From assembly GCA_024640835.1 (NCBI GenBank), contig JAHEEH010000135.1, positions 1 to 6,014 on the forward strand: a DNA stretch of 6,014 nucleotides, written 5' to 3'. A program made the position numbers and the translations under genes. The first letter of the stretch is position 1; every line of letters starts with the position of its first letter. Below are positions 1-6,014 of this stretch, in pieces. This DNA comes from Bacteroidota bacterium. Its GTDB lineage: Bacteria > Bacteroidota > Rhodothermia > Rhodothermales > UBA10348. Under the pieces are notes generated by a model. That model was not told where the DNA came from, ran no database searches, and saw nothing but the letters and a program-made list of their open reading frames with translations.

Positions 1-362
1 TCGCCGAGTCCGCCCAGCGGGCTCTCGTCCCCGAAGGCATGGCCCCCTCCGCGTTCCTGTCGAACGTACGTGCCGTCCTGCGAACGGTAGAAGCGCCCAC
101 CCCGGGTCGTTTCGAAGTCCCCGCCGTATTCCGATCCGAAGGGATTCCGTCGCGCCCGGTCATATCGGCGGCGGACGTCCGGGTCCGAGAGCACGTCATA
201 GGCCTCCTGTACCGCCTTGAACCGTTCCTCCGCCGACGCGTCCCCGGGGTTCCGGTCCGGATGGAATTTGCGGGCCAGCCGGCGATACGCCTTCTTGATC
301 TCGTCGGGCGACGCGGTCTCGGGGACACCGAGTGTGTCGTAGTAATCCTTCGCGGCAGCCAT
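1..362 (-). CDS. J-domain (DnaJ/CbpA-like) co-chaperone, 3' end cut by the window
   Basis: The reading frame starts at ATG 362-360 and stays open for 120 codons to the left edge, so only the N-terminal part is present. Residues about 5-70 form a complete J domain: it opens with KDYYDTLGV, has the basic helix II ([12 protein letters not shown]), the diagnostic HPD tripeptide at residues 34-36, and the helix III/IV region ([23 protein letters not shown]). By family knowledge, HPD stimulates the ATPase of DnaK/Hsp70 in the cytoplasm. After the J domain comes a Gly/Arg/Phe-containing linker, like the G/F region of DnaJ or CbpA. The zinc-finger and C-terminal substrate-binding regions that separate DnaJ from CbpA are outside the window, so the exact class is unknown. 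An AGGGA (375-379) lies 12 nt before the ATG, a long spacing for a ribosome site. The gene is divergent from the biotin carboxylase gene. Confidence 0.93.
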   Translation of the reverse strand, partial: MAAAKDYYDTLGVPETASPDEIKKAYRRLARKFHPDRNPGDASAEERFKAVQEAYDVLSDPDVRRRYDRARRNPFGSEYGGDFETTRGGRFYRSQDGTYVRQERGGGHAFGDESPLGGLG

Positions 363-384
363 CGTGCGGTGAGATCCCTGATCG

Positions 385-392
385 TGTATACT
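385..392. promoter_or_regulatory. Candidate shared -10 element of a divergent promoter
   Basis: The 163-bp gap between the divergent J-domain gene and accC contains TGTATACT. On the plus strand TATACT (387-392) differs from the TATAAT consensus at one base. On the minus strand the overlapping TATACA (390-385) would place a start site about 15 nt before the J-domain ATG. The core GTATAC is a perfect palindrome and is an AT-rich island in an otherwise GC-rich stretch. No good -35 hexamer sits at 16-18 bp on either strand, so this rests on the -10 match and position alone. The rest of 363-525 shows no RNA gene, riboswitch or terminator that I can support. Confidence 0.3.
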
Positions 393-436
393 GCGACCAT
401 CGTCGCGCAGGAACGGGATACCCTGTCGACCTGCCC

Positions 437-440
437 GAGG
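437..440 (+). promoter_or_regulatory. Possible ribosome binding site for an upstream accC start
   Basis: GAGG ends 4 nt before the in-frame ATG at 445, a somewhat short but usable Shine-Dalgarno spacing. Use of this start would add 27 Pro-rich residues to the biotin carboxylase. The homology-preferred ATG at 526 has only AGGA one base upstream (521-524), which is too close to work normally. The site therefore bears directly on which start is used. Confidence 0.3.
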
Positions 441-525
441 TTGCATGCCGGTCGAGCCGCATGTTCACACGCCCGGCCCGACCGATATTCCGTTCCCGGA
501 GCGCCCCACCCATCCCTTCCAGGAC

Positions 526-2028
<1,503 letters not shown>

Positions 2029-2034
2029 GCACCG

Positions 2035-2976
2035 TCAGATCCAGGACTGGCGGAGCTCCAACCCCTGTGTCTCGAGCCAGTCTACGACCGCCTGGACCGC
2101 CTCGCGCGTCCCCCGGGTACCGAGCGGATCGCCGAACGCCTGGAGCCCGACGTATACCCCGCCTTCCCGGGGCCAGGCCTCCACGAGGAGCTCCTGGTGA
2201 AGATCCGGCTCCTCGACCACCACGGCAAAGAGCAGGCCGTCCCCGTCCAGGGACCGGTACGCTTCGATGACGATGGCCGTCCCGCCCTCGAAGCGGCGGA
2301 CCTGCTTGCTGAATCCGCCGACGCCCGAGAGATCGCCGGTCATGAGTGCGTGCTGCATGGGATAGGTCAGCTTGGTCGGAGCGGGTGGAGCGAGCGACCG
2401 GCGTACGGTCCACGACACGTGCCGGATCGACCGGCGCTCGGCCCTCCATTTCTCCGCGTATTTCGTGTCGAGGACGCCATCGGGCGGCTCGCCCTCGGCC
2501 GCATCGAAGAGGTCCGTCGAGGCCGCCTGCTCGCAGGCGAAGTCGAAGTACTCCGCATGGTCCGTGGTCAGGAGAACCTGGCCACCCGGTTCCAGGCGAT
2601 CGGAGAGGAGTCCGAAGAATTCGTTCCGGAGCAGTCGATTGGCCAGGTGCTTCTTCCGTGGCCAGGGATCGGGGAAGTTCACGTACACGCGGTGCAGGAC
2701 CCCCGTCCCCACCACGTCGCGCACGAGAAACCGCGCGTTGCCGTGGTGGATTCGGACCGTGTGGACCGCCTCCCGCCTGATCCTCCGGAAGGCCCTGGAG
2801 ACCGAGGCGAGGGAGACCTCGACCCCCAGCAGATTCCAGTCCGGCCGGGTCTTTGCGAGATGGACCAGGTAGCGGCCGTCCCCGAAGCCGATTTCCAGCA
2901 CGAGCGGGCCGGTGCGACCATACAGGGCATCGGTGTCCAGACCTTCCCGGAAGTGCGCGCGGCGAAGTAGAATCAC
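2035..2976 (-). CDS. trmB: tRNA (guanine-N7)-methyltransferase, long form
   Basis: This 313-residue protein is a class I SAM-dependent methyltransferase of the TrmB family, which makes m7G, usually at position 46 of the tRNA variable loop. Visible motifs are the SAM-binding EIGFGDGRYL (28-37), the acidic GVEVS after strand 2 (51-55), the family signature NFPDPWPRKKH (100-110) with the expected catalytic D103 and H110, TTDHAEYF (137-144) and the late TKYAEKW motif (171-177). Compared with E. coli, the Arg three residues after the His is Asn (N113), and the Glu three residues after T171 is Ala (A174) with a Glu one place later. The N-terminus is short. About 100 residues follow the catalytic domain, making it longer than the roughly 210-240 of E. 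coli or B. subtilis; C-terminally extended TrmB is known from thermophiles such as Aquifex. The start is GTG with no clear Shine-Dalgarno, 4 nt after the RND permease stop, which suggests translational coupling. It converges on accC with a 6-bp gap. Confidence 0.92.
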   Translation of the reverse strand: MILLRRAHFREGLDTDALYGRTGPLVLEIGFGDGRYLVHLAKTRPDWNLLGVEVSLASVSRAFRRIRREAVHTVRIHHGNARFLVRDVVGTGVLHRVYVNFPDPWPRKKHLANRLLRNEFFGLLSDRLEPGGQVLLTTDHAEYFDFACEQAASTDLFDAAEGEPPDGVLDTKYAEKWRAERRSIRHVSWTVRRSLAPPAPTKLTYPMQHALMTGDLSGVGGFSKQVRRFEGGTAIVIEAYRSLDGDGLLFAVVVEEPDLHQELLVEAWPREGGVYVGLQAFGDPLGTRGTREAVQAVVDWLETQGLELRQSWI

Positions 2977-2980
2977 GGGG

Positions 2981-5900
2981 TCAGGCCGTTTCCGATGGCA
3001 CCGCGTCCGCCGTCCCGACGAAGCTCCGCCTGATCCGGTGGTCCAGCATCACGAGCGAGGGGACGAGGATCGTCACGATGAAGGTGGCGAACAGGATGCC
3101 GAAGCCCAGGCTTGCCGCGATCGGAATCAGGAACTGGGCCTGCAGGCTCCTCTCCAGGATGAGCGGGAGCACGCCCAGGAAGGTGGTCAGGGACGTGAGA
3201 AGGATCGGGCGGAATCGCGCCTTGACGGCATCGATGACGGCTTCCCGGATCTCGCGTCCTTCCTCCCGGAGCTGGTTGACGTAGTCGATGAGCACCAGCG
3301 AGTCGTTCACCACCACGCCGCTCAGGCCCACGATGCCGAACATCGAGAGCACGCTCACCGAGATTCCCAGAAGCAGGTGTCCGAAAATCGCCCCGACGAT
3401 GCCGAACGGGATGACGGACATGATGATGAACGGCTGCGTGTACGACCGGAAAGGAATGGCCAGCAGGGCGTAGATCAGGAAGAGCGCGATGAGGAACCCT
3501 CGCCCGATCGCCCCGAATGCCTCGGCCTGCTCGCGCTGCTCGCCCTCGAACGTGGCCCGGAGACCGGGATACACCCCCTGGAGCCTCGGAATGACCTCCG
3601 CCCTGAGGGCCTCTATGACCTGGGCAGCGGACGTGACCTGGTCGTTCACGTCGGCCGATACGGTGGTCACCCTTCGCCGGTCCCGCCGGTTGATGGATGA
3701 CGGCCCGTACCCCGCGGATACGGCAGCCACTTCGGCAAGGGGAATGTCGGCCCCGGCCAGGGTCCGGATCCGCAGGTCGTCCAGGTCGGCGAGCGCGTCC
3801 CGTTCGTCCTCCGGCAACCGCACCATGACGCGCACCTCCTCCGTTCCGCGCTGGACACGCAGCGCTTCATCCCCGTAGTAGGCCGCCCTGACCTGCCGGG
3901 CCAGGTCGTCGAGCGTCAGTCCGAGCGAGCGCGCCTCGGGCTTCAGGCTGAGCTCGATCTCCCGTTTGCCCGGACGCCGGTCGTCTTCCACGTCGTGCAC
4001 GCCCGCGAACCCGGAGAGCTCCTGTTTCATGGCGCCGACCGCCGCGTCCAGAATCCGCGACGACGGGGCGGAAAGCTCCATCTGGATGGGCTTCCCGAGT
4101 GTCATGATGGTCGACTGGAACTGGAGCGACTTGACCCCGGGAAGGGTCCCGACGGCCTCCCTCCACGCCTCCTCGATGCGGTCGGTCGGGAAGTCGCGAA
4201 GCTCGGCCTGGAGCACCTCGAAGTTGATCTCGGCACGGGTGGGCTGAATGAGCCCCGCCTCCATGCCGGCCATCGGGGAGTTGGCCATGGAGGGCGTGAT
4301 GCCGACGGTCGTGAAGCGGTGGCGCAGCAGTTTCGGGTGGTCCTCCGGCAACGTCGCCTCCATGTCGCGGATGGCTTCCTGGCCTATCGCGTCGATCCGC
4401 GCCGCCACCTGCGCGGTCCGGTCGGCCGTGGTGCCCTCGGGCATCTCGATGCGGACGATGACGTTCTCCCCCTCGATGTCGTGGAAGAAGTTGAACTTCA
4501 CGAATCCGGCTCCCACCATGCCGACCGACAGGAGCATGATCGAGATGGCGCTCACGATCACGATGCCGTAGTGCCGCGTGGCGAACCGGACGGCCCGGTC
4601 CAGGGGGACGTTGATGTTCCAGTCGAGCGCGCGTGCGACCCGCTCCTGCACGGCCTCGATGCGCCGCGCGACGGGATTCTTCTTGCGGGTTCCCCTGAGG
4701 GCCCGGATGTGCGAGAGGTGCGCGGGAAGGATGAAGAGCGACTCGATGAGCGAGAAAGCCAGCACCGTGATCATCACGGCCGGGATGTTCCGCATGAACT
4801 TCCCGATCACGCCCGGGATGAACAGGAGCGGAGCGAAGGCGGCGATGGTCGTGAGGACGGCGAAGACCACCGGGCGGGCCATGCGCTGGACGCCCTTCAC
4901 CGCTGCGTCCAGGGGCCCGAGCCCCCGCTCCTGCTCGGCGAATATGTTCTCGCCGATCACGATGGCGTCGTCCACCACGATGCCCAGCGCCAGGATGAAG
5001 GCCACGAGCGAAATCAGGTTCACCGTGACCCCGGCGATGGACATGATGATGAACGTGCCCAGGAACGAGATGAAGATGCCCGTGGACACCCAGAACGCCA
5101 GGCGCGTGTTCAAGAAGAGCCCCAGCGCCAGGATCACGAGGATCAGCCCCAGGAATCCGTTCTTGAGCATGAGCTCGTACCGGGCCTCCAGCAGCTTCGA
5201 CTCGTCGTTCCAGATGTCGACCGACACGCCCTCGGGCACCGTGAGCGCCTCGACATAGGCCCGAACCTTCTCCGTGATGTCCAGAACGCGCTCGTCCCCG
5301 GATCGGTACACTTCGACCAGCACGGCCCGTCTGCCGTCGAACCGGGTCACGAGGTCCGCATCTTCGAACCCGTCGGTGATCGTCGCCACGTCGCCCAGCC
5401 GGACGAGCGCCCCGTTCGGAGGGGCCAGAAGCACGATATCCCTGAAATCGTCGCCCGTGTAGTTCTGGCCCTTCGTGCGGACCAGGATCTCCTCGTCCTC
5501 GGTACGGAGCATCCCCCCGGGCAGGTCCAGGCTCGAGCGGCGCACGGCCATCGCGACCTGGGGCAGGGACAGGCCGAAGGCGCGGAGCGCGTCGCGTGAT
5601 ACCTCGATGGCGATCTCGTAGTCCCTGACGCCGTTCACGCGGACGTACGAAATCTCATCCATCGCGGTCAGATCGTCCTTTACGCGGTTCGCCAGCTCCT
5701 TGAGCGTTCGTTCGGGAACGTCTCCATGCATGGCCAGCTGGATGACCTGTCTCCGGTTCACGAGCTCCCGCACCTCGGGCTCCTCGGCGTCTTCCGGGAA
5801 GGAGGAGATCCGCTCGATCTCCGACTTGATCTCGTCCAGCGTCGCGGCGACGTCGGTTCCCAGTTTCAGCTCCGCGGTCACGACACCCACGTTCTCCGCT

Positions 5901-6014
5901 GCCACCGAGGTGATCCGGCGAATGCCCTCGACCGCCTCGATCTGCTCCTCGATCCGGAGGACGATGCCCTCCTCCACCTCGTCCGGCGACGCGCCCGGAT
6001 ACGTCATGCGAACC
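2981..6014 (-). CDS. RND efflux pump permease (HAE1/AcrB-like), 5' end cut by the window
   Basis: The frame is open to the right edge and encodes 1010 residues. The ATG at 6007-6005 is internal: it begins MTYPGASPDEVEE, which aligns with AcrB near residue 48, so about 45 residues including TM1 are missing. Numbered from that Met, TM2-TM6 lie near 284-299, 305-325, 330-352, 379-397 and 408-428, TM7 at 481-501, and TM8-TM12 at 837-853, 859-880, 884-907, 934-951 and 960-988. Two large periplasmic porter/docking regions lie between TM1-2 and TM7-8, the usual duplicated RND layout. TM4 carries the proton-relay pair D346-D347 (AcrB D407/D408). In TM11 T938 matches AcrB T978. In TM10 the AcrB Lys940 region reads VVVND (898-902), without lysine. 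By family knowledge it is an inner-membrane proton-driven trimer working with a periplasmic adaptor and an outer-membrane channel; neither is in the window. Substrate is unknown. The stop is 4 nt before trmB. Confidence 0.94.
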   Translation of the reverse strand, partial: VRMTYPGASPDEVEEGIVLRIEEQIEAVEGIRRITSVAAENVGVVTAELKLGTDVAATLDEIKSEIERISSFPEDAEEPEVRELVNRRQVIQLAMHGDVPERTLKELANRVKDDLTAMDEISYVRVNGVRDYEIAIEVSRDALRAFGLSLPQVAMAVRRSSLDLPGGMLRTEDEEILVRTKGQNYTGDDFRDIVLLAPPNGALVRLGDVATITDGFEDADLVTRFDGRRAVLVEVYRSGDERVLDITEKVRAYVEALTVPEGVSVDIWNDESKLLEARYELMLKNGFLGLILVILALGLFLNTRLAFWVSTGIFISFLGTFIIMSIAGVTVNLISLVAFILALGIVVDDAIVIGENIFAEQERGLGPLDAAVKGVQRMARPVVFAVLTTIAAFAPLLFIPGVIGKFMRNIPAVMITVLAFSLIESLFILPAHLSHIRALRGTRKKNPVARRIEAVQERVARALDWNINVPLDRAVRFATRHYGIVIVSAISIMLLSVGMVGAGFVKFNFFHDIEGENVIVRIEMPEGTTADRTAQVAARIDAIGQEAIRDMEATLPEDHPKLLRHRFTTVGITPSMANSPMAGMEAGLIQPTRAEINFEVLQAELRDFPTDRIEEAWREAVGTLPGVKSLQFQSTIMTLGKPIQMELSAPSSRILDAAVGAMKQELSGFAGVHDVEDDRRPGKREIELSLKPEARSLGLTLDDLARQVRAAYYGDEALRVQRGTEEVRVMVRLPEDERDALADLDDLRIRTLAGADIPLAEVAAVSAGYGPSSINRRDRRRVTTVSADVNDQVTSAAQVIEALRAEVIPRLQGVYPGLRATFEGEQREQAEAFGAIGRGFLIALFLIYALLAIPFRSYTQPFIIMSVIPFGIVGAIFGHLLLGISVSVLSMFGIVGLSGVVVNDSLVLIDYVNQLREEGREIREAVIDAVKARFRPILLTSLTTFLGVLPLILERSLQAQFLIPIAASLGFGILFATFIVTILVPSLVMLDHRIRRSFVGTADAVPSETA

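Noticed and set aside
424..429. Minus-strand TCGACA as a -35 box for the J-domain gene
   Set aside because: No acceptable -10 hexamer lies 16-18 bp downstream of it; the TATACA candidate is too far away (33 bp).
2197..2970. A 257-codon plus-strand frame opposite trmB
   Set aside because: It is antisense to trmB, with no recognisable motif and no credible start context.
3995..5599. A 534-codon plus-strand open frame opposite the RND permease
   Set aside because: Its product is dominated by His, Asp, Arg, Glu and Gly, as expected from the complement of membrane-protein codons, and it shows no domain. The RND gene on the other strand explains the region.
6005..6007. ATG as the true start of the RND permease
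   Set aside because: The frame stays open upstream (codons for Val-Arg precede it) and the sequence begins at the YPGA motif, which lies about 48 residues into AcrB-type proteins. The real start is beyond the window edge.

Overview
The window is strongly GC-rich bacterial chromosome, densely packed with ordinary protein-coding genes. It holds two complete genes and two cut by the window edges. The acetyl/propionyl-CoA-type biotin carboxylase, the long TrmB and the RND-type exporter point to a Gram-negative bacterium from a high-GC lineage. Gemmatimonadota is one guess, but nothing in the sequence fixes the taxon.

Layout, left to right. (1) Positions 1-362, minus strand: the N-terminal 120 codons of a J-domain (DnaJ/CbpA-type) co-chaperone, running off the left edge. 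(2) Positions 363-525: a 163-bp divergent intergenic region with a symmetric TATAC-type -10 candidate near 385-392. (3) Positions 526-2028, plus strand: a biotin carboxylase (accC type) with all recognised ATP-grasp and catalytic motifs and a 50-residue tail, but no biotin-carrier domain. An in-frame upstream ATG at 445 is an alternative start. (4) Positions 2035-2976, minus strand: trmB, tRNA (guanine-N7) methyltransferase, convergent with accC across only 6 bp, with a C-terminal extension of about 100 residues and a few unusual active-site positions. (5) Positions 2981-6014, minus strand: an RND efflux permease (HAE1-like) whose first roughly 45 residues lie beyond the right edge. Its stop codon is 4 nt from the trmB GTG start, so the two are probably co-transcribed.

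The genes do not form one pathway. They are housekeeping functions (chaperone, acyl-CoA carboxylation, tRNA modification) beside an envelope efflux pump. There is no RNA gene, mobile element, CRISPR array or defence-type cassette in the window, and I find no convincing undescribed system. The points worth a second look are modest: the TrmB residue changes and extension, the RND-trmB junction, the symmetric divergent promoter candidate, and the carrier-less carboxylase with its tail.
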